NCBI GenBank assembly: GCA_049314715.1
Contig: JBMOEL010000031.1
Span: 1-15,360 of the forward strand
Direction of reading: 5' to 3'
From: JAFLDD01 sp049314715
Lineage (GTDB): Bacteria; Pseudomonadota; Alphaproteobacteria; Rickettsiales; UBA3002
Length of the DNA stretch: 15,360 nt
Part shown: piece after piece, positions 6,389-15,201 of the stretch
Layout: each line of letters begins with the position of its first letter
Numbering within the stretch: the first letter of the stretch is position 1
Made by a program: the position numbers and the translations under genes
Notes under the pieces: model-generated
Seen by the model: only the letters and a program-made list of their open reading frames with translations
The model's database searches: none
What the model was told of the DNA's origin: nothing

Positions 6389-7699
6389 ATGCGCCTTAGC
6401 CGTTATTTTTTACCCTTGCTCAAAGAAAATCCCAAAGAGGCACAAATTGTCTCGCACCAGCTTATGTTGCGCGCGGGGATGATTCGTCAGCAAGCGGCGG
6501 GGATTTATTCGTGGTTGCCATTGGGATTAACCGTCTTGCGCAATATTGAACATATCGTCGATGATGAGTTACAAAAAGCAGGCTGCGTACCGCTTCTGAT
6601 GCCAACCCTTCAGCCCACCGATTTGTGGAAAGAGTCGGGCCGTTATGATGCGCTGGGTGCAGAGATGTTGCGCTTCAAAGACCGTGCGGATCGCGAATTG
6701 CTCTATAGCCCGACCAATGAAGAAATGATTGTCGATATTTTTCGCGGCTATGTGAAAAGCTATAAGCAGTTACCGCTCAATTTGTATCAGATTCAATGGA
6801 AATTCCGCGACGAAGTGCGCCCGCGCTTTGGCGTGATGCGTGGTCGTGAATTCCTGATGAAAGACGCTTATTCGTTTGATGTAACCGTAGAAGACGCCAA
6901 AAAAGAATACGCGAAAATGTATGACGCTTACACGGCCATTTTCAAACGTATGGGGCTTACGACTGTGGCAGTAGCGGCGGATTCGGGCGCCATTGGGGGC
7001 AATCTCAGCCATGAGTTTCAAGTGATTGCAGAGACAGGTGAAAGCCAAGTCTATTACGATGCGCGATTTGACGATATTCGCAGTGGAAAACTAACAATGA
7101 GTGGTGAAGAGATGCGTGCACTCTACGCAGCGGCGGATGAGCAGCATAAACCCGAGCAGTGCCCTATTCCCGCAGAACAACTCCGCACGGCGCGTGGCAT
7201 TGAGGTAGGTCATGTATTCTATTTGGGTAATAAATACAGCAAGGCCATGGGTGTTACGGTTCAGGGGCCGGATGGTAAAGAATTCATCCCCGAAATGGGC
7301 TGTTATGGTATTGGTGTATCGCGCCTTGTCGGGGCGATTATTGAAGCAAGCCATGATGCAAATGGCATTATCTGGCCAGAATCTGTAGCGCCGTTTGATG
7401 TGGGGCTTATCAATATCCGTTTTGGTGATGAAGGCTGTGACCGCGCTTGTGAAGAAATTTATGCGCAATTGCAAGCTCAGGGCATCAAGGTGCTGTTCGA
7501 TGATACAGACAAGCGTGGCGGCGAGAAATTCGCAGGTATGGATTTGATTGGCGTGCCATGGCAAATCGTCATCGGCCCACGTAGCGCTGCAGAGGGCAAA
7601 GTAGAAATCAAATATCGCCGCACGGGTGAAAAATCAGAATTACAAACCGCCGATGCAGTGGCGATGATTGCCCAAAAACTCAAGGCAGCGCGCGTATGA
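6389..7699 (+). CDS. proS: Prolyl-tRNA synthetase, short type without editing insert
   Basis: This cytosolic class II synthetase (436 aa) charges tRNA-Pro. The N-terminal catalytic part shows RAGMIRQQAAGIYSWLPLG (28-46), SPTNEE (107-112) and the motif-2 region FRDEVRPRFGVMRGREFLMKD (139-159). Motif 3 is GCYGIGVSRLVGAI (304-317). The anticodon-binding domain fills about 335-436 and includes DDTDKRGGEKF. E. coli ProRS is 572 aa and has an editing insert of about 180 residues between motifs 2 and 3. Here that place holds only a short linker, as in other alphaproteobacterial ProRS, so mischarged Ala-tRNA-Pro would need a separate trans-editing protein. The 76-bp gap upstream may hold a promoter (weak TTGCGT, 16 bases, CATAGT). 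The stop overlaps lolC as ATGA. Confidence 0.96.
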   Translation: MRLSRYFLPLLKENPKEAQIVSHQLMLRAGMIRQQAAGIYSWLPLGLTVLRNIEHIVDDELQKAGCVPLLMPTLQPTDLWKESGRYDALGAEMLRFKDRADRELLYSPTNEEMIVDIFRGYVKSYKQLPLNLYQIQWKFRDEVRPRFGVMRGREFLMKDAYSFDVTVEDAKKEYAKMYDAYTAIFKRMGLTTVAVAADSGAIGGNLSHEFQVIAETGESQVYYDARFDDIRSGKLTMSGEEMRALYAAADEQHKPEQCPIPAEQLRTARGIEVGHVFYLGNKYSKAMGVTVQGPDGKEFIPEMGCYGIGVSRLVGAIIEASHDANGIIWPESVAPFDVGLINIRFGDEGCDRACEEIYAQLQAQGIKVLFDDTDKRGGEKFAGMDLIGVPWQIVIGPRSAAEGKVEIKYRRTGEKSELQTADAVAMIAQKLKAARV

Positions 7700-8946
7700 G
7701 CTTTGTCGTAGAGAGATTATTAGCGCGGCGCTATCTAAAAGCGCGGCGCGGCTTTATCTCAATTACGACATGGTTTGCAATTGTTGGTATTGCGCTTGGT
7801 GTTGCGACACTTATTCTAGTCACATCTCTGATGAATGGCATCCGTGAGGATATGACGCAGCGATTCATTGGCATTGAGGGCCATGCGACGGTCTATAAAC
7901 CTAGCCTGTTTTTTGATGATTACCCGCAGGTAGCAGAAGAAATCGCCTCGATAGAGGGTGTTGAGAGTGTGACTGCAAAGGTCGAAGGGCAGGTGATGGC
8001 GACCTACCAAGGGCGCGCGCAAGGTGCTCAGGTAGTCGCGATGCCGTGGAGCGCGATTTCAAAGCGTAGTCTGTTTATGGATGCGCTTAAAGTTGGCTCG
8101 TGGGATGCGTATGCAAAGGGTGAGGGTGTGCTTATCGGCCATCGGCTAGCGCGTAGTCTTGGTTTGCGTGTGGGAGATGCTGTCACGTTGATTTCACCGC
8201 AAGGCCAAGCGACGATTGCGGGTTTTATTCCGCGTATGAAAGCTTACCCGATTGTGGGGCTGCTCGATTTTGGCATGCACCTCTATGATGGTGGCTTGAT
8301 TCTCATGCCGTTTGATCAGGCGCAAACCTATTTCAAGCTTGAGCGCGAAGAAACGAGTGCTGTTTCGAACCTAGAAATTATGGTTCGTGATGTGAATGAA
8401 GCGAATCATGTAGCGCAGCAAATTAGTGGCAAGCTTGGTGGGGCATTTTATGTGACCGACTGGCAGCAAAGTAATGCGGGCATTTTTCAGGCGCTGCTGG
8501 TGCAGCGTAACGTGATGGTGATTATTTTAGCGCTCATTATTTTAGTCGCGGCGTTTAATATTATTTCAAGCCTCGTGATGCTTGTAAAAGAAAAGCGTCG
8601 CGACATTGCGATTCTGCGCACGATGGGTGCAACGCGCAGTATGGTGATGCGTATATTCGTAATGTCTGGCGTTTGGATTGGCGTGGTAGGTACGTTGGCG
8701 GGCTTAGTGCTTGGTTTGGTGCTGGCTGCAAATATCGAGCGCATCAAGCAACTCGTGGAAGCGATTATTGGGCAGGAAATTCTGGTGGCGGATATTTATT
8801 TTCTTTCGACTTTACCCACTAAAACCGACCCCATTGAGGTATTAGTTATTATTACGATTTCTTTGGTAATCGCCTTGCTTGCAGCGCTTTACCCGGCACG
8901 TCAGGCCGCACGACTCGACCCGGCGGAGGTACTGCGCGATGTCTAA
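7696..8946 (+). CDS. lolC: Lipoprotein-releasing ABC transporter permease (LolC/LolE family)
   Basis: The 416-residue inner-membrane protein extracts lipoproteins from the inner membrane for transfer to LolA. Topology fits the MacB/LolC-E fold: a first helix at about 21-46 after a basic N-terminus, a periplasmic domain of about 220 residues, then helices near 271-295, 321-344 and 378-402. The cytoplasmic loop KEKRRDIAILRTMGAT follows the second helix and is typical of contact with the ATPase. The C-terminus YPARQAARLDPAEVLRDV is a strong family mark. Only one permease gene lies here, unlike the lolC-lolD-lolE set of E. coli. The symbol is by position, and lolE would be equally defensible. It overlaps proS by 4 bp and lolD by 8 bp. 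Confidence 0.93.
   Translation: MSFVVERLLARRYLKARRGFISITTWFAIVGIALGVATLILVTSLMNGIREDMTQRFIGIEGHATVYKPSLFFDDYPQVAEEIASIEGVESVTAKVEGQVMATYQGRAQGAQVVAMPWSAISKRSLFMDALKVGSWDAYAKGEGVLIGHRLARSLGLRVGDAVTLISPQGQATIAGFIPRMKAYPIVGLLDFGMHLYDGGLILMPFDQAQTYFKLEREETSAVSNLEIMVRDVNEANHVAQQISGKLGGAFYVTDWQQSNAGIFQALLVQRNVMVIILALIILVAAFNIISSLVMLVKEKRRDIAILRTMGATRSMVMRIFVMSGVWIGVVGTLAGLVLGLVLAANIERIKQLVEAIIGQEILVADIYFLSTLPTKTDPIEVLVIITISLVIALLAALYPARQAARLDPAEVLRDV
8925..8930 (+). promoter_or_regulatory. Strong ribosome-binding site for lolD inside lolC
   Basis: GGAGGT lies nine bases before the ATG at 8939 and within the last codons of lolC. It decides the lolD start against an in-frame codon at 8879 that would add about 20 residues unlike LolD. 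Confidence 0.65.
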
Positions 8947-9619
8947 TATCGTTTTAGATCTTAAAAATATTCACCGCTCCTATGCGCAGCCGAATGGCGC
9001 ATTGCCTATTCTTAAAGGGGCCGACTTAACCCTCAAGCAAGGTGAACTGGTGGCATTGGTTGGCCCAAGTGGTTCGGGAAAAACAACGTTGTTACAAATC
9101 GCTGGTTTGCTCGACAAGCAAGACGCTGGTGAGATTATGCTAAATGATATCTCAATGACGGATGCGAATGATGCAGTTCGTACAGCTGCACGTAATCAGC
9201 ATTTAGGTTTTATTTATCAATTCCACCATTTATTGCCGGAGTGTGATGCGATTGAAAATGTGATGATGCCGCTGTTAATCGCAGGTGTTAGTCGTGCTGA
9301 TGCACAGCATAAAGCAAAAGCCTTGTTGGAAAGGCTGGGTTTGGGCGAGCGTTTGGACCATTTGCCTTCGCGGCTTTCGGGTGGCGAGCAGCAACGCGTG
9401 GCCATTGCGCGTGCATTGGTTCACAGTCCATCTCTCGTTTTGGCGGACGAGCCAACCGGCAATCTCGACCCCACAACGTCCGCGAATGTATGCGCGTTGT
9501 TTTTTGAAGTGGCGCGTGCGCAAAACACCGCTGTGTTGCTCGTTACACACAATACGCAGCTTGCAGAGCAAATGCACCGCCGTGTGACGTTACGTGATGG
9601 AAACGTGGTAGCGGCATGA
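8939..9619 (+). CDS. lolD: Lipoprotein-releasing system ATP-binding protein
   Basis: LolD (226 aa) is the ATPase that powers lipoprotein release with the neighbouring permease. It has Walker A GPSGSGKT (42-49), the Q-loop in GFIYQFHHLLPE (90-101, Gln94), which is a characteristic LolD segment, the ABC signature LSGGE (146-150), Walker B LVLADE (166-171) and the switch His204 in LLVTH. Length is normal. The start at 8939 has GGAGGT upstream and overlaps the lolC stop by 8 bp. The stop overlaps the dnaE start as ATGA (9616-9619), so the replicative polymerase gene is likely translated from the same message. Confidence 0.96.
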   Translation: MSNIVLDLKNIHRSYAQPNGALPILKGADLTLKQGELVALVGPSGSGKTTLLQIAGLLDKQDAGEIMLNDISMTDANDAVRTAARNQHLGFIYQFHHLLPECDAIENVMMPLLIAGVSRADAQHKAKALLERLGLGERLDHLPSRLSGGEQQRVAIARALVHSPSLVLADEPTGNLDPTTSANVCALFFEVARAQNTAVLLVTHNTQLAEQMHRRVTLRDGNVVAA

Positions 9620-12600
9620 GTGGCTTTGTCCATTTGCGCACACATAGTGCCTATTCGTTGCTGAAGGGTGCGCTGAAAATTCCCAAGCTTATTTCGCTCA
9701 CTAAGCAATATAACATGCCTGCAGTTGCGTTAACGGACCATGATAATCTTTTTGGTTCGCTTGAGTTTTCTATGGCAGCGGCCAAAGAAGGTATTCAACC
9801 GATTATTGGCTGCACGCTGTCACTTGTGCCCTATGGGGTGGATCAATCGAATAATGCTTCCTTGCGGCAAGCGCCTGATCAGCTTCTGGTCTATGCTAAG
9901 GATGAGAAGGGCTATCAAAACCTTCTTTCATTGACGAGTGACGCCTATCTCAATCCTGCGTTGGCACAATCACCACTGCTTTCATACGAACAACTCGCCG
10001 CGCATGCGGATGGCTTGATTGCTCTGACGGGCAGTATCCATGGTGGATTAGGTAAAATGCTGCTTTCAAGTCGTAAGACAGAGGCGGATAAGTTTATTAC
10101 GCAGTTGCGCGAGATGTTTGACGACAGGCTTTACATCGAGTTGACGCGCCACCGCTTCCCAGAAGAGAAAATGATTGAGCGCGCCCAGATTGATATGGCG
10201 ATTGAAAATAACATTCCACTGGTTGCTACCAATAATGTCTATTTTTCGGACGCGGAGATGTTTGAAGCGCATGACGCGCTCATGTGCGTTTCTGAGGGGC
10301 GCTTTGTCATGGAGTCCGACAGGCCGCGCCTGAACCCTGAGCATCGCTTCAAGTCGGCGCTGGAGATGCGTTTATTATTCCGCGATATTCCCGAAGCCAT
10401 CGAGAATACGCTGAGTATTGCGCAGCGCTGCCATATTTTCTCGCCATCGCGCGCGCCAATTTTACCGGGCTTTCACATGACCAATAGTGCGGGCGAGGTG
10501 CTCAGTGAGTCGGACGCGTTGCGCGAAAAGGCAAGAGCAGGACTTGAAGAACGCCTTAAGGCACATGTGTTCAAAGACGGAATGAGTGAAGCGGAGCGTG
10601 AAGCCGTTGCCAAGCCGTATCGAGAGCGTTTGGAGTTTGAGCTGGACGTTATCATCACGATGAAATTTCCTGGCTATTTTCTTATCGTCTCGGATTTTAT
10701 TACGTGGGCAAAAGAAAATGGTATTCCCGTAGGGCCGGGCCGCGGCTCTGGTGCTGGTTCGGTAGTGGCATGGGTGTTGTTGATTACGGATCTTGACCCG
10801 CTACGTTTCGGACTCATCTTTGAGCGATTTTTGAATCCAGAACGTATCTCCATGCCAGACTTTGATATCGACTTTTGCCAAGACAGACGTGACGAAGTGA
10901 TTCGCTATGTGCAGCAGAAATACGGTAATGACCGCGTTGCGCAGATTATTACGTTTGGAAAATTACAAGCACGTGCAGTGCTGCGCGATGTTGGCCGTGT
11001 GCTGCAAATGCCCTACAGCCAAGTGGATCGTATTTGTAAGTTGGTGCCCAATAACCCCGCAGCGCCCGTAACGCTTGAGGAGGCGGTGAAGCTAGAGCCG
11101 CTGTTAAAGCAAGCGATTCGCGAAGATGAATCGGTTGAGAAACTTGTCAATTTATCACTCAAGCTCGAAGGTCTTTACCGCCATGCCTCCACCCATGCGG
11201 CGGGTGTGGTGATTGCGGATAGGCCACTGAAAGAATTGGTGCCGCTATACCGAGACGCTAAATCCGAAATGCTGGTCGTGCAGTATTCAATGAAATACGC
11301 GGAAGAAGCGGGATTGGTGAAATTCGACTTTTTGGGCTTGCGCACGCTGACCATTATTCAAAAAGCCGTAGCACTCATCAAAAAGCGCGGCATTGATATT
11401 GATATCTCAAAAATTCCTCTGGATGATAAGGCAACCTTCAAGCTACTCACCAAGGCAGATACGCTGGGCGTGTTCCAGTTTGAATCCGCTGGTATGCAGG
11501 ACGCACTGCGTAAACTCAAACCCGACTGTTTGGAAGACTTGATAGCGTTGGGTGCGCTTTATCGCCCCGGCCCGATGGATAACATCCCCATGTATATTGC
11601 GCGTAAGCATGGCAAGGAGAAGCCCGACTATCTGCATCCACTGCTGACGGAAGTGTTGAAAGAAACATATGGGGTGATTATTTACCAAGAGCAGGTGCAA
11701 AAAATTGCGCAGGTCTTGGCGGGATACACGCTGGGTGCCGCAGATTTGCTACGTCGCGCGATGGGTAAAAAAATCAAATCGGAAATGGACGCGCAGCGCG
11801 CAACGTTCGTAGATGGTGCAAAAAAGAATGGTGTAAGCCAAGATCAGGCCACTAATATTTTTAATCTTGTCGATAAATTCGCAGGCTACGGATTCAACAA
11901 ATCCCACGCAGCTGCTTATGCAGTTGTGTCCTACCAAACTGCGTATTTGAAGGCGAATTACCCTGTTGAGTTTATTGCTGCCTCGATGACCTATGAAATG
12001 GGCTCCACCGATAAGCTTGGCCAGTTCCGCCAAGAAGCACAGAAATTCGGTATTGATTTATTGTCGCCTGATATCAACACATCGGAAGTTGAATTTTCAG
12101 TCGAGAAGCAGGAAGGCGATAAGCTTGCTATTCGCTATGCTTTGGCAGCACTCAAGAATGTTGGTGCAGCGGCGATGGGTGCTTTGGTAGAAGAGCGCTT
12201 GCAGGAGCCGTTTAAGGATATTTTTGATTTTGCTTCACGCGTTGATGGGGCGGTTTTAAATCGTCGACAGCTTGAGTCACTGGTCATGGCGGGCTGTTTT
12301 GACAGTCTGCATAATTACCGTCGCCCATTATTTGAATCGATTGATAAACTCATTGCGACGGCAAATCATGCTACGCAGGAGCGTGAAAGTTCACAAATCA
12401 GCTTATTTGGTGGGGATACGTCACCACAGCAAAATCATGTACTTCCCGCAACGCAAGAGTGGCCGATGCTGGAGAAGCTCAATCACGAGTGTGCGGCGCT
12501 GGGATTCTATCTCTCATCCCACCCACTTGAAGGATATGCGCCTGCATTCAAACGTATGGGCGTTGTATCCTCGGCATCGTTTATCAAGCAGCTCACTAGC

Positions 12601-13083
12601 CAGTATAAGCCTGTTAAACTAGCGGGGATTGTAACAGGTAGTAAAATCAAAGTATCACCACGCGGCCGATTCGCATTCGTTCAATTGTCGGATGCGGAAG
12701 GGAATTTTGAAGTCTCTATTTTTGATGCGGAATTGCTCAATAACAGCCACGAGTTGTTGACTTCCGGCACAGCAATACTCATTCACGCGGATGGTAAAGC
12801 AGATGAAAATGGTGCGCGCCTGATTGCTCAAAAATTGGAAAAATTGGATGCCGTAGCGCAAGATGTGAAGGCACAATCGCTAATATTGACGATTGGTGAT
12901 GTGAATGAGATTGGCAAATTAAAGACATTACTACAAGTTGCCGACAAGGGTGCTAAAGTGAAAGTGATTGTGCCGCTCATTGAGGGGGACGTGCATATCG
13001 AATTGGCGGAGCAATACGACATACCAACAGCAGTGCTACAGGCGATTTACGCACTTCCCAATATTACTGCTGAAGCTGCATGA
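9616..13083 (+). CDS. dnaE: DNA polymerase III subunit alpha
   Basis: This is the main replicative polymerase subunit (1155 aa). Domains in order: PHP domain at the N-terminus (FVHLRTHSAYSLLKG, LTDHDNLFG), palm with GPGRGSGAGSVVAW and the catalytic aspartates Asp417 and Asp419 in PDFDIDF plus Asp571 in KFDFLGL, the GALYRPGPMDN region, a tandem helix-hairpin-helix region, a clamp-binding pentapeptide QISLF (927-931) close to the QL[S/D]LF consensus, and an OB fold from about residue 1000 (KLAGIVTGSKIKVSPRGR). The PHP site looks inactive: Arg8 replaces the second His of the HxH pair, and the later GxH position reads NNVYF. Proofreading should therefore depend on a separate DnaQ. The last 20 bp overlap the end of the convergent pabB. 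Confidence 0.97.
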   Translation: MSGFVHLRTHSAYSLLKGALKIPKLISLTKQYNMPAVALTDHDNLFGSLEFSMAAAKEGIQPIIGCTLSLVPYGVDQSNNASLRQAPDQLLVYAKDEKGYQNLLSLTSDAYLNPALAQSPLLSYEQLAAHADGLIALTGSIHGGLGKMLLSSRKTEADKFITQLREMFDDRLYIELTRHRFPEEKMIERAQIDMAIENNIPLVATNNVYFSDAEMFEAHDALMCVSEGRFVMESDRPRLNPEHRFKSALEMRLLFRDIPEAIENTLSIAQRCHIFSPSRAPILPGFHMTNSAGEVLSESDALREKARAGLEERLKAHVFKDGMSEAEREAVAKPYRERLEFELDVIITMKFPGYFLIVSDFITWAKENGIPVGPGRGSGAGSVVAWVLLITDLDPLRFGLIFERFLNPERISMPDFDIDFCQDRRDEVIRYVQQKYGNDRVAQIITFGKLQARAVLRDVGRVLQMPYSQVDRICKLVPNNPAAPVTLEEAVKLEPLLKQAIREDESVEKLVNLSLKLEGLYRHASTHAAGVVIADRPLKELVPLYRDAKSEMLVVQYSMKYAEEAGLVKFDFLGLRTLTIIQKAVALIKKRGIDIDISKIPLDDKATFKLLTKADTLGVFQFESAGMQDALRKLKPDCLEDLIALGALYRPGPMDNIPMYIARKHGKEKPDYLHPLLTEVLKETYGVIIYQEQVQKIAQVLAGYTLGAADLLRRAMGKKIKSEMDAQRATFVDGAKKNGVSQDQATNIFNLVDKFAGYGFNKSHAAAYAVVSYQTAYLKANYPVEFIAASMTYEMGSTDKLGQFRQEAQKFGIDLLSPDINTSEVEFSVEKQEGDKLAIRYALAALKNVGAAAMGALVEERLQEPFKDIFDFASRVDGAVLNRRQLESLVMAGCFDSLHNYRRPLFESIDKLIATANHATQERESSQISLFGGDTSPQQNHVLPATQEWPMLEKLNHECAALGFYLSSHPLEGYAPAFKRMGVVSSASFIKQLTSQYKPVKLAGIVTGSKIKVSPRGRFAFVQLSDAEGNFEVSIFDAELLNNSHELLTSGTAILIHADGKADENGARLIAQKLEKLDAVAQDVKAQSLILTIGDVNEIGKLKTLLQVADKGAKVKVIVPLIEGDVHIELAEQYDIPTAVLQAIYALPNITAEAA

Positions 13084-14305
13084 GGGTAATACCTAATGCT
13101 TTGCAAATGCCGCGTGCTTTAATACGCGTTTCTTCTAGCTCTTTCGCTGGATTGGAATCGGCAACAATTCCGCCGCCTACTTGAAACTCAAATTGATTAT
13201 CTTCGATGATAATAGTTCGAATCACTACTGAAAAATCGCATTGATTGCCCTCTCCAAGCCATCCAATTGCCCCACTATAAATGCCGCGTTCTAGTTTTTC
13301 ATGCAGATTACACCACTCAACGGCGGCAATTTTTGGTGCGCCTGTCATAGAGCCGGGGGGGAAACAGGCCCTGAGCACATCTGTGCGCGAGAAGGTGGCT
13401 TTGAGTTTAGATTTAATGGTTGAGATGAGGTGATGAATCGTTGCGTAACTATAAAGACCAGATTGTTCGGTCACGTGCACGCTGCCTGCTTCGCTGACGC
13501 GAGCAAGATCGTTACGTAGTAAATCCACAATCATCAAATTCTCGGCGTGATCTTTGGGACTATGAAGCAATTCCTCGACAATCCGCGCATCGTCTCTGGC
13601 GTTATCGCTTCGCCCCGCGCTACCCTTGATAGGGCGTGCGGTAATAGTATTGTCATCATCGATACTTAAAAAACATTCTGGGCTGGAAGAAATAATCGCC
13701 GTATCATTCCATTTCAAAAATGCGCTATAGGGCGCTGGGCTTGACTCGCAAAGTCTTAGGAAAATATCGAAGTGGTTGGCGTTACTCACGTTTCCCCAGT
13801 ATTTTCGCGTTAAATTCGCTTGATAAAAATCGCCTGCTTCGATGCGCGCAATCGTTGCTTCCACTGCTGTGATGTAGCCATCATCCGTGAAATTACTTTC
13901 TAGGTTGGTGATGATTGGAGCAGGTGCAGATTGATGTTTGTCTAATGATTTCGGTAATTCAGGCATGCTTTTGCCATGATATTTCACGGTTTTGGTCTCG
14001 TGATCAAAAATAAAGAGATGCTCTGGTTTGCTGAAGCGCGCGGCTGGTAAATCAATAATCGTTGGTTTGCTAAGCGTATACTGTTCGACATCATGTCGCA
14101 TGGCGTAGCTTAAATAGCCAAACCAGTTGCCATTCTCAGGCATTTCGCTGAATGATTGAAACTTTTTTGTTTGTGCTGCGCCGACGCCTAAATAACTGTA
14201 GCGGCCCGTATGGGCTTCTTTCCGCCCAGAATAAAGCAAGAATAGATACGGCTCATCACGAAAATACTGGGCTAGATCTAGTGGTTCGTGCCAAGCAATG
14301 CTCAT
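13064..14305 (-). CDS. pabB: Aminodeoxychorismate synthase component I
   Basis: PabB (413 aa) converts chorismate and ammonia to 4-amino-4-deoxychorismate for p-aminobenzoate and folate synthesis. It belongs to the chorismate-utilising enzyme family. Visible motifs are GDFYQANLTRKYWG (about 158-171), SSPECFLSI (207-215), PIKGSAGR with Lys227, the residue linked to PabB catalysis, ENLMIVDLLRNDLARVS (255-271), CFPPGSMTGAPK (314-325) and VGGGIVADS (376-384). The N-terminal TGRYSYLG belongs to the usual domain. I chose the ATG at 14305 because it overlaps the pabC stop as ATGA with AAGG seven bases upstream. An ATG at 14311 would add two residues. PIKGS rather than the PIRGT usual in anthranilate synthase favours PabB over TrpE. 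The PabA glutaminase is not in the window. Confidence 0.92.
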   Translation of the reverse strand: MSIAWHEPLDLAQYFRDEPYLFLLYSGRKEAHTGRYSYLGVGAAQTKKFQSFSEMPENGNWFGYLSYAMRHDVEQYTLSKPTIIDLPAARFSKPEHLFIFDHETKTVKYHGKSMPELPKSLDKHQSAPAPIITNLESNFTDDGYITAVEATIARIEAGDFYQANLTRKYWGNVSNANHFDIFLRLCESSPAPYSAFLKWNDTAIISSSPECFLSIDDDNTITARPIKGSAGRSDNARDDARIVEELLHSPKDHAENLMIVDLLRNDLARVSEAGSVHVTEQSGLYSYATIHHLISTIKSKLKATFSRTDVLRACFPPGSMTGAPKIAAVEWCNLHEKLERGIYSGAIGWLGEGNQCDFSVVIRTIIIEDNQFEFQVGGGIVADSNPAKELEETRIKARGICKALGITLMQLQQ

Positions 14306-15159
14306 TGCCATGCCTTACGATGGGTGTTTGTGTAACTATCACTATCATTTAGCAAAAGGCGTTTGAGTGCCTCCGTCATCGGATGTTTAGCAAAATCACT
14401 ATTCAGCGGCTTAATGTGTTGAATGGGGTGAATGCCAATTCTGCCATTCATTATCCATACCGCTTCGGCATTTTTTAAGCTGTCAATCGGTGCGATGGTC
14501 GTAGTTATGCTCGCCAGCCTTATCAAGGCTTCACGTGTACTGCCATGCAGGCAGCCTGTCTTTAAATCCGGCGTGAATAATGTACCGTCTTTAAGCCAAA
14601 GGATGTTAGCGCTTGCGGCTTCACACACCATACCATCTTGCGTTAGTAATATCGCCTCTTCACATTGGTTATCTTCTGCTTCTAGCAGTGCGAGGGTGGA
14701 ATTTAATCCCTGCGCGATTTTGTGATTCACGGGCAAAGCACTCAGTGATGGCTTAGTGTAACGGCTAACCCATACATTATAAGCATGTTGCGGGCCCGAC
14801 ATGTCACGCAGTGATTCAACCACAATCGTTGGTGCTAGATTCTTGGGGTGTGGGCGATAACCACGACTGCCAACACCGCGACTAATCGCGATACGTATAA
14901 ACCCAGCTGTTTGTGCATTTTTTTCTAGTAAATTCTTAGTAATCGTAACCCAATCCTCGTTACACGTAATACGCAACTCGGTTAAGCCATCCCGCATGCG
15001 TTGCATGTGAAATTCCCATTGATAAGGCACGCCATGGTGAATGCGGATGGTCTCAAATAGCCCGTCACCAAAGCGAAAGCCACGGTCAGCCACAGGTATC
15101 AGCGCCTGCGATTCAGGGAGATACTGGCCATTAAGATAGATAAAACGAGATGGATTCAT
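14302..15159 (-). CDS. pabC: Aminodeoxychorismate lyase (class IV PLP enzyme)
   Basis: PabC (285 aa) is a pyridoxal-phosphate lyase that releases pyruvate from aminodeoxychorismate to give p-aminobenzoate. Family marks are FIYLNGQYLP near the start, DRGFRFGDGLFETIR (25-39), the ISRGVGSRGY loop (92-101), the likely PLP lysine Lys147 in NHKIAQGLNS, EAASANILW (180-188) and GCLHGSTREALIRLA (202-216). Class IV also includes branched-chain and D-amino acid aminotransferases that look alike. The coupling to pabB (ATGA overlap) and the nearby folB-like gene make PabC the best call. I chose the ATG at 15159 because the next residues match the family start. An in-frame codon at 15219 would overlap the divergent folB-like gene. 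No strong ribosome-binding site is visible. Confidence 0.85.
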   Translation of the reverse strand: MNPSRFIYLNGQYLPESQALIPVADRGFRFGDGLFETIRIHHGVPYQWEFHMQRMRDGLTELRITCNEDWVTITKNLLEKNAQTAGFIRIAISRGVGSRGYRPHPKNLAPTIVVESLRDMSGPQHAYNVWVSRYTKPSLSALPVNHKIAQGLNSTLALLEAEDNQCEEAILLTQDGMVCEAASANILWLKDGTLFTPDLKTGCLHGSTREALIRLASITTTIAPIDSLKNAEAVWIMNGRIGIHPIQHIKPLNSDFAKHPMTEALKRLLLNDSDSYTNTHRKAWQ

Positions 15160-15201
15160 GCTTGCGGTATAGAGGGTTTTTATCCATAGTGCAGCCACTT
15201 T
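15160..15201. other. Short divergent gap between pabC and the folB-like gene
   Basis: This 42-bp gap must hold start signals for two divergent genes. I see no convincing promoter boxes or ribosome-binding sites on either strand. The pabC promoter probably lies within the 5' part of the folB-like gene, and the folB promoter within pabC. Confidence 0.35.

Noticed and set aside
7091..7564. 157-residue reverse frame
   Set aside because: It lies wholly inside proS, which is certain from its motifs, and its own translation shows no domain pattern.
9275..9587. Two roughly 100-residue frames, one on each strand, within lolD
   Set aside because: They cover the LolD signature and Walker B region and are shadows of a gene with complete motifs.
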